Shown here one piece after another: positions 39,245-48,410 of a stretch of 64,000 nucleotides of DNA. Source of the stretch: Pusillimonas sp. MFBS29 (lineage in GTDB: Bacteria > Pseudomonadota > Gammaproteobacteria > Burkholderiales > Burkholderiaceae_B); the NCBI RefSeq assembly GCF_020687695.1, contig NZ_JAJEWL010000006.1, positions 62,001-126,000 on the forward strand. The letters are read 5' to 3'. The position numbers and the translations under genes were made by a program. The notes beneath the pieces were generated by a model. The model was not told the origin of the DNA and searched no databases. It saw only the letters and a list, made by a program, of their open reading frames with translations. Numbering within the stretch: the stretch's first letter is position 1; the number at the start of each line of letters is the position of its first letter.

Positions 39245-40450
39245 CTATCTGGGCCTGGCAGAGGACTGCCGGGCGACTTCCTGAACCAGCCTGCGAGCGG
39301 CGTCGAGTTTGGGCAGCACCGGCAATTTTTGCGAACCCTGCTGACTGAACAGCACAAGCTCCGTGGTATCGGCGTTCATGGCTTGCTGGGCCAGATTGCC
39401 AACCAGCAAAGGTACTCCTTTGCGCTGACGCTTGGCCTCGGCGTTCTGGTGCAGGTTTTCGGTTTCAGCAGCAAAGCCGACGCAGTAGGGGCCATCGGCC
39501 ATGCCGGCTACATCGGCAAGAATATCGGGGTTGACCGAAAACTGCAGGTCGGGTGCCTTGCCGTCCGGATTCTTTTTCAGTTTGCTGTCGCTGGCGTTGG
39601 CCACGTGCCAGTCGGCTACAGCGGCCACCGCTATAAAGATATCGCTGTGACGCGCTTCGCTCATTACCGCGGCGTGCATCTGGGCAGCGCTTTCAACGTC
39701 AACGCGGTTTACTCCATATGGCGTGTCTAATGCCGTGGGGCCCGATACCAGTACCACTTGCGCGCCTGCCTCGCGTGCTGCCTGGGCAATGGCATAACCC
39801 ATCTTGCCCGACGAGCGATTGGTGAGTACGCGTACCGGGTCGATTTTTTCGGAGGTTGGGCCTGCGGTAATCAGGACACGGCGACCCGACAAGGTTTTGG
39901 GCTGGAAAAAAGCAATCAGCTCGGCAAGCAGCTCGTGAGCTTCAAGCATGCGACCACTGCCGACTTCGCCACATGCCTGGTTACCTTCGGCAGGGCCCAG
40001 AATCAGGGCGCCGTCGGCCTGCAGCTGTGTCACATTGCGCTGTGTGGCAGGATGCAGCCACATTTCCCGATTCATGGCCGGTGCAACCAGCAGCGGACAA
40101 GTGCCTTTGGCCACGCAGAGCGTGGACAACAGGTCGTTGGCATGGCCGTGGGCAAGCTTGGCAATGAAGTCAGTACTGGCAGGTGCTACCAGTATGGCGT
40201 CGGCGCCGCGAGTAAGGTTGATGTGGGCCATGTTGTTTGGCACACGCGGGTCCCAGGCATCGACGAATACGGGCCGGCCTGACAGCGCCTGCATCGTTAC
40301 CGGAGTAATGAAATGGGTGGCAGCCTCGGTCATGACCACATCAATGACGGCGCCTTGATCCTGTGCACGCCGGACGAACTCTGCCAGCTTGTAGCAGGCC
40401 ACGCCCCCGGTCAGTCCGAGAACAATACGTTTGTTTGCAAGTTCCAGCAT
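39245..40450 (-). CDS. coaBC: phosphopantothenoylcysteine decarboxylase/synthetase
   Basis: The 401-residue bifunctional enzyme performs two steps of coenzyme A synthesis. The N-terminal flavoprotein CoaC half starts KRIVLGLTGGVACYKLAEFVRR and includes APASTDFIAKLAHGHANDLLS and APAMNREMW. The C-terminal CoaB half contains ITAGPTSEKIDPVRVLTNRSSGKMG and the CTP-site segment DLQFSVNPDILAD. The length is normal for the fused form. Confidence 0.95.
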   Translation of the reverse strand: MLELANKRIVLGLTGGVACYKLAEFVRRAQDQGAVIDVVMTEAATHFITPVTMQALSGRPVFVDAWDPRVPNNMAHINLTRGADAILVAPASTDFIAKLAHGHANDLLSTLCVAKGTCPLLVAPAMNREMWLHPATQRNVTQLQADGALILGPAEGNQACGEVGSGRMLEAHELLAELIAFFQPKTLSGRRVLITAGPTSEKIDPVRVLTNRSSGKMGYAIAQAAREAGAQVVLVSGPTALDTPYGVNRVDVESAAQMHAAVMSEARHSDIFIAVAAVADWHVANASDSKLKKNPDGKAPDLQFSVNPDILADVAGMADGPYCVGFAAETENLHQNAEAKRQRKGVPLLVGNLAQQAMNADTTELVLFSQQGSQKLPVLPKLDAARRLVQEVARQSSARPR

Positions 40451-40491
40451 AAGAGAGATCTAATCCAGTCAGGTTAAACCGGGGGCGATGC

Positions 40492-41040
40492 CTAGCCCTT
40501 GTTGCGCGCTTTGCGCCTGTCTTGCCGCATGCGCCGGATTTCGTCCAGCACCAGCAGAATTGCGCCGCAGGTAATGGCAACGTCGGCAATGTTGAATGCG
40601 GGGAAATACCAACTATCCCAATAAAACAATAAAAAATCAATGACGTGGCCATGCTGGATACGATCGATAACGTTACCGATCGCGCCTCCCAGTATGCATG
40701 TCAGCGAGGCGCAAAACAGCCGTTGCCCCGAATTGCGACGCAGCAAGTGGATGATCAGCGCAATGGCAGCCAGGGCGATCGCCGTAAAGAACCAGCGTTG
40801 CCAGCCTTGTCCGTCGGCAAGGAAGCTGAAGGCCGCGCCCGGGTTGTACAGCAGGGTGAAGTCAAAGAAGGGCAGCACATGCCAACGCTCCCCGTATTGC
40901 AAGGCCTGGTCAAAATAGATCTTGGTGATCTGATCGAGCACGATGATGATCACCGCAGCGGATATCCAGGCCCAGAACGGCAAGGCCCGGGTCGATCCGC
41001 GTTCGGCCGGGGTCTTGCTGTGGCGTTGGGTGTCAGGCAT
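40492..41040 (-). CDS. lspA: lipoprotein signal peptidase (signal peptidase II)
   Basis: The 182-residue aspartic protease removes signal peptides from prolipoproteins, such as those at 4719 and 28508 in this window. Four transmembrane helices are visible. The catalytic Asp residues lie in [16 protein letters not shown] and [12 protein letters not shown] 41040 overlaps the ileS stop by 8 bp, the usual coupled ileS-lspA arrangement. The frame upstream is ileS antisense-phase sequence and was not used. Confidence 0.95.
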   Translation of the reverse strand: MPDTQRHSKTPAERGSTRALPFWAWISAAVIIIVLDQITKIYFDQALQYGERWHVLPFFDFTLLYNPGAAFSFLADGQGWQRWFFTAIALAAIALIIHLLRRNSGQRLFCASLTCILGGAIGNVIDRIQHGHVIDFLLFYWDSWYFPAFNIADVAITCGAILLVLDEIRRMRQDRRKARNKG

Positions 41041-43873
41041 GTTGACGCGTTTCGCCTTCACCAAACAAGTTGCTGATACAGCGTCCGCAAATCGCTGGGT
41101 GTTCCGGATCGCTGCCGACGTCTTCACGGTGATGCCAGCAGCGTTCGCACTTGGCTTGACGGGTGGCATGTACCTTTATGTTCAGAGGCTGACCTTCGGA
41201 CTGGTGCACAGTCGCACGCGACACGATCAGAACAAAGCGCAAGTCGTCGCCCAGGCTGCTCAGCAACTGGTAGTCCTCGCCACTGGCGTGGATATCGAGT
41301 TCCGCCGCCAGCGATGAGCCGATTTCACCTGTGCTGCGTACTTCTTCAATGCTGCGCATGGCTTCGGCACGAATGTCGCGCAGGCGAGTCCATTTGTCGC
41401 GCAGCAGCTGCGCGTCGACCTGATCGGGCAGGGCATGGAACAGCTCGGTAAAGATGGTCGGAACGTCGCTGCCCGTATGCAGATCCTTCCAGGCTTCTTC
41501 AGCCGTGAACGACACAATGGGTGCCAGCAGCTTGAGCAAAGTATGGGTGATGTGATGAACGGCGGTCTGGGCCGAGCGGCGCGCAACGCTGTTCTGCCCG
41601 GTGGTGTACAGCCTGTCCTTGAGCACATCCAGGTAGAAGGCGCCAAGGTCTTCAGAGCAGAAGATTTGCAGGCGTGATACGGCAGGGTGGAATTCGTAGC
41701 GCTTGTAGCAGGCCAGCACTTCGGCCTGCATGGCGCCGGACATGGCCAGCGCATAGCGGTCTATTTCGAACATGTGTTCGAGTTCGACGGAGTCGGCTGC
41801 AGGATCGAAGTCTTGCAGATTGCCAAGCAGGAACTTCAAAGTGTTGCGGATACGACGATAGCTTTCGACCACGCGCTCAAGGATCTGGTCGGAAATCGTC
41901 AGCTCGCCGGAGTAATCGGTAGATGCCGTCCAGAGGCGCAGGATCTCCGCGCCCAGCGAATCGGAAACTTTCTGGGGAGCGATGACGTTGCCAACCGACT
42001 TGCTCATTTTGCGGCCTTTGCCGTCGACCACGAAACCGTGGGTCAGCAATGCCTTGTACGGCGGGCGGCCATACAGCATGCAGCCTGTCAGCAGCGATGA
42101 ATGGAACCAGCCGCGGTGTTGGTCCGAGCCTTCCAGGTACAGATCGGCAGGCCAGGTGAGCTCTTCGGCGTGCGAACCTTTGACGTTGTGATCCTGGCCG
42201 CCCAGTACCGTTGCGTGGGTGGTGCCCGAGTCAAACCAGACGTCGAGGGTGTCGCGGTTCTTCTCGTACTGGCTGGCTTCGTCGCCCAGCAGTTCGGCAG
42301 GGTCCAGCGATTGCCATGCTTCGATACCGTGTTGCTCGATGCGCTGCGCAACTTGCTCCATGAGCTCTGGTGTGCGTGGGTGCAATTCCCCTGTTTCCTT
42401 ATGCACGAAAAACGCCATGGGCACGCCCCACTGACGTTGCCTGGACAGCGTCCAGTCAGGGCGATTGGCAATCATGGCGTGCAGTCGTGCACGGCCCCAG
42501 GCCGGGTAGAACTCGGTGTTGTCCACCCCTTGCAATGCGGTTTCGCGCAGCGTCTTGCCCGTTTTGGGCTGACGATCCATGCCAGCGAACCATTGGCTGG
42601 TGGCACGATAGATGACCGGCGTTTTGTGGCGCCAGCAATGCATGTAGCTGTGTGACAAGGGCTCGGTTTGCAGCAGACTGCCGGCGTCTTCCAGCGCCTG
42701 GACAATAACGGGATTTGCCTTCCAGATCATCTGGCCGCCGAACAGGGGCAGACTGTCTGCGTAGTGGCCGTCGCCCATGACGGGATTGATGATTTGATCG
42801 TCGGTCATGCCATGGGCCTTGCACGACACAAAGTCTTCAATACCGTAGGCCGGTGCCGAGTGCACTACACCTGTACCGCTTTCCAGCGTGACATAGTCAC
42901 CCAGATACACGGGCGACATGCGTTGATAGCCTTCATGCGCATCGTACAGGGGATGCTTGAACTCCAGGTTGGCCAGTGCACTGCCTTTGGCGGTGGCAAT
43001 GATTTCACCTTGCAAACCCCATTGTTCCAGGCAGGATTCGACCAGATCCTTGGCCAGCAACAGCAAGGAGCCGGTGGCACGAGCCTGGGCAAGTTTGACC
43101 AGCGCGTAGTCGAACTCGGGATGTACGTTCAGCGCCTGGTTGGCGGGCAGCGTCCAGGGCGTTGTTGTCCAGATGACAATCGCACCGTCGTCGACCTCGG
43201 GCAGACCAAAGGCATGGGCCAGCTTCTGTTTGTCGCCAAACCTGAAGGCAACGTGTACGGAAGGATCCTTGCGGTCAGCGTACTCGACCTCGGCCTCGGC
43301 CAGCGCCGAGCCACAGTCAAAGCACCAGTTCACCGGCTTCAGGCCTCGAAATACATAGCCTTTCTCCATGATGCGGGCCAGGGCACGCAATTCATCGGCT
43401 TCGTTGCCGAAATTCATGGTCAGATAAGGTTTTTCCCAGTCGCCCAGCACGCCCAGACGTTTGAAGTCTTTGCGTTGACGGTCTATTTGTTCAAGGGCGT
43501 AGGCGCGGGCCTTGGACTGGACTTCGGCAACAGGCAAATGCTTGCCGTATTTTTTCTCGATCTGGATCTCGATCGGCATGCCATGGCAATCCCAGCCCGG
43601 GACGTAGACGGCATCGTAGCCCGCCATGGCGCGGCTCTTGACGATGATGTCCTTCAGGATCTTGTTGACCGCGTGTCCGATGTGAATGTCACCGTTGGCA
43701 TACGGCGGGCCGTCGTGCAGCACGAACTTGGGCCGACCTTTGCTAGCGGCGCGGATGGCGGCATAGACCTTTTTTTCTTCCCACTCGGCTATCCAGCCTG
43801 GCTCGCGCTTGGCGAGGTTGCCCCGCATGGGGAAGGGGGTATCGGGCAAATTCAGGGTGTTTCTATAGTCCAT
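41033..43873 (-). CDS. ileS: isoleucyl-tRNA synthetase
   Basis: A 946-residue class I synthetase. The HIGH motif is in [13 protein letters not shown] and KMSKS in [15 protein letters not shown] large CP1 editing domain lies between them. The C-terminal zinc finger CERCWHH...[13 protein letters not shown] is typical of the bacterial type. I chose ATG 43873 ([18 protein letters not shown]), the family-like start; it overlaps the end of ribF by 11 bp. A longer frame into ribF is less likely. Confidence 0.96.
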   Translation of the reverse strand: MDYRNTLNLPDTPFPMRGNLAKREPGWIAEWEEKKVYAAIRAASKGRPKFVLHDGPPYANGDIHIGHAVNKILKDIIVKSRAMAGYDAVYVPGWDCHGMPIEIQIEKKYGKHLPVAEVQSKARAYALEQIDRQRKDFKRLGVLGDWEKPYLTMNFGNEADELRALARIMEKGYVFRGLKPVNWCFDCGSALAEAEVEYADRKDPSVHVAFRFGDKQKLAHAFGLPEVDDGAIVIWTTTPWTLPANQALNVHPEFDYALVKLAQARATGSLLLLAKDLVESCLEQWGLQGEIIATAKGSALANLEFKHPLYDAHEGYQRMSPVYLGDYVTLESGTGVVHSAPAYGIEDFVSCKAHGMTDDQIINPVMGDGHYADSLPLFGGQMIWKANPVIVQALEDAGSLLQTEPLSHSYMHCWRHKTPVIYRATSQWFAGMDRQPKTGKTLRETALQGVDNTEFYPAWGRARLHAMIANRPDWTLSRQRQWGVPMAFFVHKETGELHPRTPELMEQVAQRIEQHGIEAWQSLDPAELLGDEASQYEKNRDTLDVWFDSGTTHATVLGGQDHNVKGSHAEELTWPADLYLEGSDQHRGWFHSSLLTGCMLYGRPPYKALLTHGFVVDGKGRKMSKSVGNVIAPQKVSDSLGAEILRLWTASTDYSGELTISDQILERVVESYRRIRNTLKFLLGNLQDFDPAADSVELEHMFEIDRYALAMSGAMQAEVLACYKRYEFHPAVSRLQIFCSEDLGAFYLDVLKDRLYTTGQNSVARRSAQTAVHHITHTLLKLLAPIVSFTAEEAWKDLHTGSDVPTIFTELFHALPDQVDAQLLRDKWTRLRDIRAEAMRSIEEVRSTGEIGSSLAAELDIHASGEDYQLLSSLGDDLRFVLIVSRATVHQSEGQPLNIKVHATRQAKCERCWHHREDVGSDPEHPAICGRCISNLFGEGETRQHA

Positions 43874-44828
43874 GGAGGGCGAAATGGTCGCGAGCGCATT
43901 GCGCATCGTTATCGATGGCAGCGATCATAGTGGGTAGATCGGGAAATTTTTCTTCATCCCGCAGGTATTCAAGAAATTCAACACACGTGAGTTTACCGTA
44001 TGCGTCTATCTGGCAGTCGAGCAGGTGTACTTCCAGCATCAGGCAGCCGCCTTGCGAAATGGTGGGGCGTACGCCCAGGCTGGCCACCCCGTTGATGGCT
44101 TGCGGGCCCAGCCCGTGCGCGCGCACCACGTAAACGCCTGATCGCAGGGCGCATTGGGCCGGCACTTTAACGTTCAGGGTGGGATAGCCTATGCTGCGTC
44201 CCAGTTTCTGCCCGTGAACAACGTGACCACTGATGCGGTAGCTGTGGCCCAGCAGATGTTCGGCCCGGGTCAGATTGCCCACGGCCAGTGCGGTACGCAG
44301 CTCGGAGCTTGAGATCCGGTGGCCGTGCTCATCGACAATGTCCGCGATGGTTTCGACCTCAAAGCCGTACTCTTGGCCGGCACGACGCAAAAGCTCAATG
44401 TCGCCGCTGCGCTTGTGGCCGTAGCGGAAATCCTCGCCGACCAGCAGCCAGCGTGTATTCAGGCCCTCAACCAGCAACTGCCGGATGAAATCCTGGGCCG
44501 ACATGTCGGCCAGATGCTGATCAAATCGTTCAAGCACTACCTGATCCATCTTGTGTGCAGCCAGTGCGGCAAGCTTGTCGCGCAGGCTGCTGATCTGGGT
44601 TGGCACAAGCTCAGGTCTTTGCCCGCGTCTGGCGAAATAGGCGCGTGGGTGCGGCTCGAAGGTCATGACGGTTGACGCCAGACCGCGCGCACGCGCCTGC
44701 TCTTGCACGCGTGCAAGAATGGCCTGATGACCCCGGTGGACGCCATCGAAGTTGCCTATGGTGACGGCGCTGGCGTTCCCGTTGTCATGGCGGGGCAGGG
44801 TGCGATAGATGGTGGGATGGGTTTTCAC
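43863..44828 (-). CDS. ribF: bifunctional riboflavin kinase/FAD synthetase
   Basis: The 321-residue enzyme converts riboflavin to FMN and FAD. The N-terminal FAD synthetase domain carries [16 protein letters not shown] and [16 protein letters not shown]. The C-terminal flavokinase domain has [22 protein letters not shown] and the [17 protein letters not shown] region. It begins the ribF-ileS-lspA run and is divergent from purN across 47 bp. Confidence 0.96.
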   Translation of the reverse strand: MKTHPTIYRTLPRHDNGNASAVTIGNFDGVHRGHQAILARVQEQARARGLASTVMTFEPHPRAYFARRGQRPELVPTQISSLRDKLAALAAHKMDQVVLERFDQHLADMSAQDFIRQLLVEGLNTRWLLVGEDFRYGHKRSGDIELLRRAGQEYGFEVETIADIVDEHGHRISSSELRTALAVGNLTRAEHLLGHSYRISGHVVHGQKLGRSIGYPTLNVKVPAQCALRSGVYVVRAHGLGPQAINGVASLGVRPTISQGGCLMLEVHLLDCQIDAYGKLTCVEFLEYLRDEEKFPDLPTMIAAIDNDAQCARDHFALHGL

Positions 44829-44875
44829 ACCCGAGAGTTTACAATCTTGTGCTGCTTCACTCAGGAATTATTCTC

Positions 44876-45565
44876 TTGGACGCCATTTCTTCTTCTGCCT
44901 GCCGGATCGTCGTGCTGATATCCGGGCGGGGCTCCAACATGCAAACCATCGTCAATACGGTGCGTGACCGCGGTCTGCCCGCTACGATTTCGGCCGTCAT
45001 TGCCAACAAGCCCGATGCGGGCGGGCTGGAATGGGCGCGCCAGCGTGGTGTCCCCACGGCCGTGGTGCCACATCGGGATTACGACAGCCGTGAAGCATTC
45101 GACGCCGCGCTGGCCGATGCCATCGAGCAGTACCAGCCTCATTACGTGTTGCTGGCCGGCTTCATGCGCGTGCTGACCCCGGCGTTTGTCGAGCGTTTCA
45201 ACGGACGCCTGATAAATATCCACCCCTCGTTGCTGCCGGCCTTCCCGGGCCTGCATACGCATCAGCAGGCGCTGGCTATGGGTGTGCAATGGCATGGGTG
45301 TACCGTGCATTTCGTGACGCCGGTGCTTGATCATGGCCCTATCGTGGCCCAGGGTGTCGTGCCTGTGCTGGCCGACGACACCCCCGAGGATCTTGCGGCG
45401 CGTGTGCTGCAGGTCGAGCATAGAATATACGCAGACGTAACAGGCTGGCTGGCAGAGGGGCGGGTCACGCTCGACGCCATGCAGCGCGTGCAAGTGGCCG
45501 GTGTGTCCAGCCGCTCTTTTGTCCTGACGCCCGATGGCGTTACATCATCTGAAAGGTCGTCATGA
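44876..45565 (+). CDS. purN: phosphoribosylglycinamide formyltransferase 1
   Basis: The enzyme transfers a formyl group from 10-formyl-THF to GAR in purine synthesis. The N-terminal IVVLISGRGSNMQ, the AGFMRVLTPAFVERF segment, and the catalytic motif NIHPSLLPAFPGLHTHQQAL are diagnostic. No ATG lies near the start. TTG 44876 with CAGGAA 8 bp upstream is my choice, giving about 229 residues. GTG 44849 is the alternative. The stop overlaps the next gene by 4 bp. Confidence 0.93.
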   Translation: MDAISSSACRIVVLISGRGSNMQTIVNTVRDRGLPATISAVIANKPDAGGLEWARQRGVPTAVVPHRDYDSREAFDAALADAIEQYQPHYVLLAGFMRVLTPAFVERFNGRLINIHPSLLPAFPGLHTHQQALAMGVQWHGCTVHFVTPVLDHGPIVAQGVVPVLADDTPEDLAARVLQVEHRIYADVTGWLAEGRVTLDAMQRVQVAGVSSRSFVLTPDGVTSSERSS

Positions 45566-47007
45566 ATAACGCAGACAAACCCCGTCGCGCACGAGAGAAT
45601 CGCAAGCCCGCCGCGCCAGGCAGGCGCGATGACCGAGGCAAGCAGAACGAGCGCGGCAGCCAGACCGGCCGCCCCTACGTCATGGCCGCGGCAAGGATAG
45701 AACAGGTTCGCAGCGTGCTTGGGGAAATCCTGCAGTGGGAATATCCGGCAGACGCGGCGCTTTCGCATTGGCTGCGCGCTCATCCCAAAATGGGGGCACG
45801 CGACCGCGCTGAGGTGGCCGAAGCGGTCTTCGACGTGTTGCGCCACTTGCGGCGGTATCGTCAGTTTGCCGAAAGCGGAACAGGACCTGCGGCACGGCGC
45901 CTGGCGATACTGGGCCTGGCATCGGTATACGACAAGTCCGTGCTTAATGCCGGGCTGTCCGAAACCGAGCAGCAATGGCTTGCGCACGTACAAAGCATAG
46001 ATACTGAAAGCCTGTCGCGCGCCGTGCGGGACAGCTTGCCGGATTGGCTGGACGAGCGTCTGGCATCACTCGATGACGCCGATGCGCTGGTCAAGGCATT
46101 GAATCAGCCGGCACCGCTGGACATTCGGGTCAATCCCTTAAAGACTGACCGGGCCGACATGCTCAGGCAGCTGCGTGATGGTCCCGCTTTGCGCTACGAT
46201 CCCGAGCCCACGCCGTACTCGCCATGGGGCATACGCCTGCAAGGCCGGCCGCCGGTCAATCGCTGGCCGATGTTCGAGAAGGGCGAAATCGAGGTACAGG
46301 ACGAAGGCAGTCAGATACTGGTTTCACTGGTTGGCCCTAAACGGGGCGAGATGATTATCGACTACTGCGCCGGCGCGGGTGGCAAGACCCTGCTGCTGGG
46401 CGCGCTGATGCGATCCACAGGCCGACTGTATGCTTTTGATGTGTCGGCCGCCCGGCTGGCCCGGGCCAAGCCGCGCTTTGCACGTAGCGGGTTGTCCAAT
46501 ATCGTTCCGGTGGTCATCGCGCCCGAGAATGATCAGCGTGTAAAACGCTTGCGTGGCAAGGCTCAGCGGGTGCTTGTGGATGCTCCTTGCAGTGGCCTGG
46601 GCACACTGCGCCGCAATCCCGATCTGAAGTGGCGTCAACATCCCGAGTCATTGAAGTCATTGCTGGAAGCGCAGGCAAGCATATTGCGTCAGGCTTCACG
46701 TTGCGTGGCGCCCGGGGGGCGGCTGGTCTACGCCACCTGCAGCATCCTGCCGGAAGAAAACGAAGAGCAAGTTGAGCGCTTTTTAAGTGAAAATCCAGAC
46801 TTTAGTGCGCTTGATGCGTGCAAAATCGCGGCAGATCGTTGCGAAAATCTGACACTTGAGGGTCCTTATCTGCGTCTGCGGCCGGACCGTCACCAGACCG
46901 ACGGCTTCTTTGCTGCGGTATTGGAACGAAAGAAGGAAACACCGGTCCAAAAAACAGCTTCCAGGCCCGAACAGGCCCCAGAGGGCGAAAATGAGGAAAT
47001 CGAATGA
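45562..47007 (+). CDS. RsmB/NOP-family RNA m5C methyltransferase
   Basis: A 481-residue SAM-dependent RNA cytosine-5 methyltransferase. A basic N-terminal tail (residues 1-40) and a NusB-like helical region are followed by the catalytic domain. It has IIDYCAGAGGKTLLLGAL for SAM, VLVDAPCSGLGTLRRNPDLKW with one catalytic Cys, and YATCSILPEENEEQV with the other. The N-terminal half diverges from E. coli RsmB, so orthology is not certain. It is translationally coupled to purN. Confidence 0.87.
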   Translation: MNNADKPRRARENRKPAAPGRRDDRGKQNERGSQTGRPYVMAAARIEQVRSVLGEILQWEYPADAALSHWLRAHPKMGARDRAEVAEAVFDVLRHLRRYRQFAESGTGPAARRLAILGLASVYDKSVLNAGLSETEQQWLAHVQSIDTESLSRAVRDSLPDWLDERLASLDDADALVKALNQPAPLDIRVNPLKTDRADMLRQLRDGPALRYDPEPTPYSPWGIRLQGRPPVNRWPMFEKGEIEVQDEGSQILVSLVGPKRGEMIIDYCAGAGGKTLLLGALMRSTGRLYAFDVSAARLARAKPRFARSGLSNIVPVVIAPENDQRVKRLRGKAQRVLVDAPCSGLGTLRRNPDLKWRQHPESLKSLLEAQASILRQASRCVAPGGRLVYATCSILPEENEEQVERFLSENPDFSALDACKIAADRCENLTLEGPYLRLRPDRHQTDGFFAAVLERKKETPVQKTASRPEQAPEGENEEIE

Positions 47008-47201
47008 AACAGCTGCGTTTGAGTGATGATGGCTTGCAGGCTTTATAGTGGCTTTCATCCCAGGTCGGGGCTGGCTTGCAAAGAGCGAAATTCGGCTCTA
47101 ATTCCTTGATCTAACTCAAAACCAGTTTGAAATTCTTCTGTCATATACAGGGCAAGTGAGCTACACTTTTTGTTGTTCTAACACGAGGCCTTTACAGGTT
47201 T

Positions 47202-48410
47202 ATGGACCAAATACTTAATTTTCTAAAAGGCGGCCTGCTGCAGTTTTCCTGGTGGCAGGTTGTACTGGTTACATTGGTGCTTACCCACATCACCATATTG
47301 GCCGTAACCATCTTTTTACACCGCAGCCAGGCGCATCGCGGGCTTGACCTGCATCCCGCCGTCATGCATTTTTTCCGCTTCTGGCTCTGGCTGACGACCG
47401 GTATGGTTACCAAGGAATGGGTGGCCATTCACCGCAAGCACCACGCCAAGTGTGAAAAAGAAGGCGATCCGCACTCTCCGGTAGTGTTTGGTCTGGGCAA
47501 GGTGTTTTTCCGTGGTGCCGAACTGTACCGCGAGGAAGCCACCAATCCTGAAACCCTGAAGCGCTTTGGTCACGGCACCCCCGACGACTGGTTCGAACGC
47601 AATCTGTACACCAAGCACAGCCTGCTGGGCATCCTGATCATGCTGGCCATCGACCTTTCGTTGTTCGGCGTGCTGGGCGTGACCGTCTGGGCCATACAAA
47701 TGGCATGGATTCCCTTCTGGGCTGCCGGCGTTGTCAACGGCATCGGGCATGCCTGGGGCTACCGCAACTTCGCCAGCCCCGATACCAGCACCAATGTGTC
47801 GCCCTGGGGCATCATCATTGGCGGTGAAGAGCTGCACAACAATCACCACGCTTATGGCACGTCGGCCAAGTTCTCGACCAAATGGTATGAGTTCGACCTG
47901 GGCTGGTGCTATATCTCGGTACTGAGCTTTTTGGGGCTGGCCACGGTCAAGAAACGTGCGCCCAAGCTCAAGCTCGAAGCGCCCAAGGCAGTGGCTGACG
48001 CCAGCACCTTGCAAGGCGTCATCACCCACCGCTACGAGATCCTGGCCCGCTATACCGACCTGGTCAAGAAAGCAGCCAGTGAAGAGCTCAACAAGCTCAA
48101 GCTCACACGCAAGGAAGGCAGCCCCGACTGCAGCTGGTCCTTGCTCAGCAAATGCAAAGACTGGATCACCACCACCGACGATGCGCTGGAACCGGCCCAA
48201 CGTGAACAGATTGACACCGTGCTGGCTCAGAACCAGTCCCTGTCCACCCTGGTGCAGATGCGGCGCGAGCTCGTTCGTCTGTGGGAAAGCTCCAGCTCCA
48301 GCAGTGAACAGCTGTTGGCCGACCTGCAAGCCTGGTGCCAGCGTGCACAGCAAAGCGGCATTGCAGAGCTAGAGCAGTTTGCTTACCGGTTGCGCCGCTA
48401 CGCGGCATGA
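47202..48410 (+). CDS. membrane fatty-acid desaturase with C-terminal helical extension
   Basis: A 402-residue protein. The first about 255 residues form an acyl-lipid/acyl-CoA desaturase with transmembrane helices and the three di-iron histidine boxes HRSQAH, HRKHH and HNNHH. It should introduce a double bond into membrane acyl chains. After about residue 260 comes a hydrophilic, helical extension ending LQAWCQRAQQSGIAELEQF, which is not part of the desaturase fold and reminds me of the C-termini of ISL3-type transposases. Its stop overlaps the uvrD start. Confidence 0.9.
   Translation: MDQILNFLKGGLLQFSWWQVVLVTLVLTHITILAVTIFLHRSQAHRGLDLHPAVMHFFRFWLWLTTGMVTKEWVAIHRKHHAKCEKEGDPHSPVVFGLGKVFFRGAELYREEATNPETLKRFGHGTPDDWFERNLYTKHSLLGILIMLAIDLSLFGVLGVTVWAIQMAWIPFWAAGVVNGIGHAWGYRNFASPDTSTNVSPWGIIIGGEELHNNHHAYGTSAKFSTKWYEFDLGWCYISVLSFLGLATVKKRAPKLKLEAPKAVADASTLQGVITHRYEILARYTDLVKKAASEELNKLKLTRKEGSPDCSWSLLSKCKDWITTTDDALEPAQREQIDTVLAQNQSLSTLVQMRRELVRLWESSSSSSEQLLADLQAWCQRAQQSGIAELEQFAYRLRRYAA

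Noticed and set aside
42668-43930. 420-codon frame antisense to ileS
   Set aside because: Opposite the IleS catalytic domain and extending into ribF; no domain, no ribosome-binding site.
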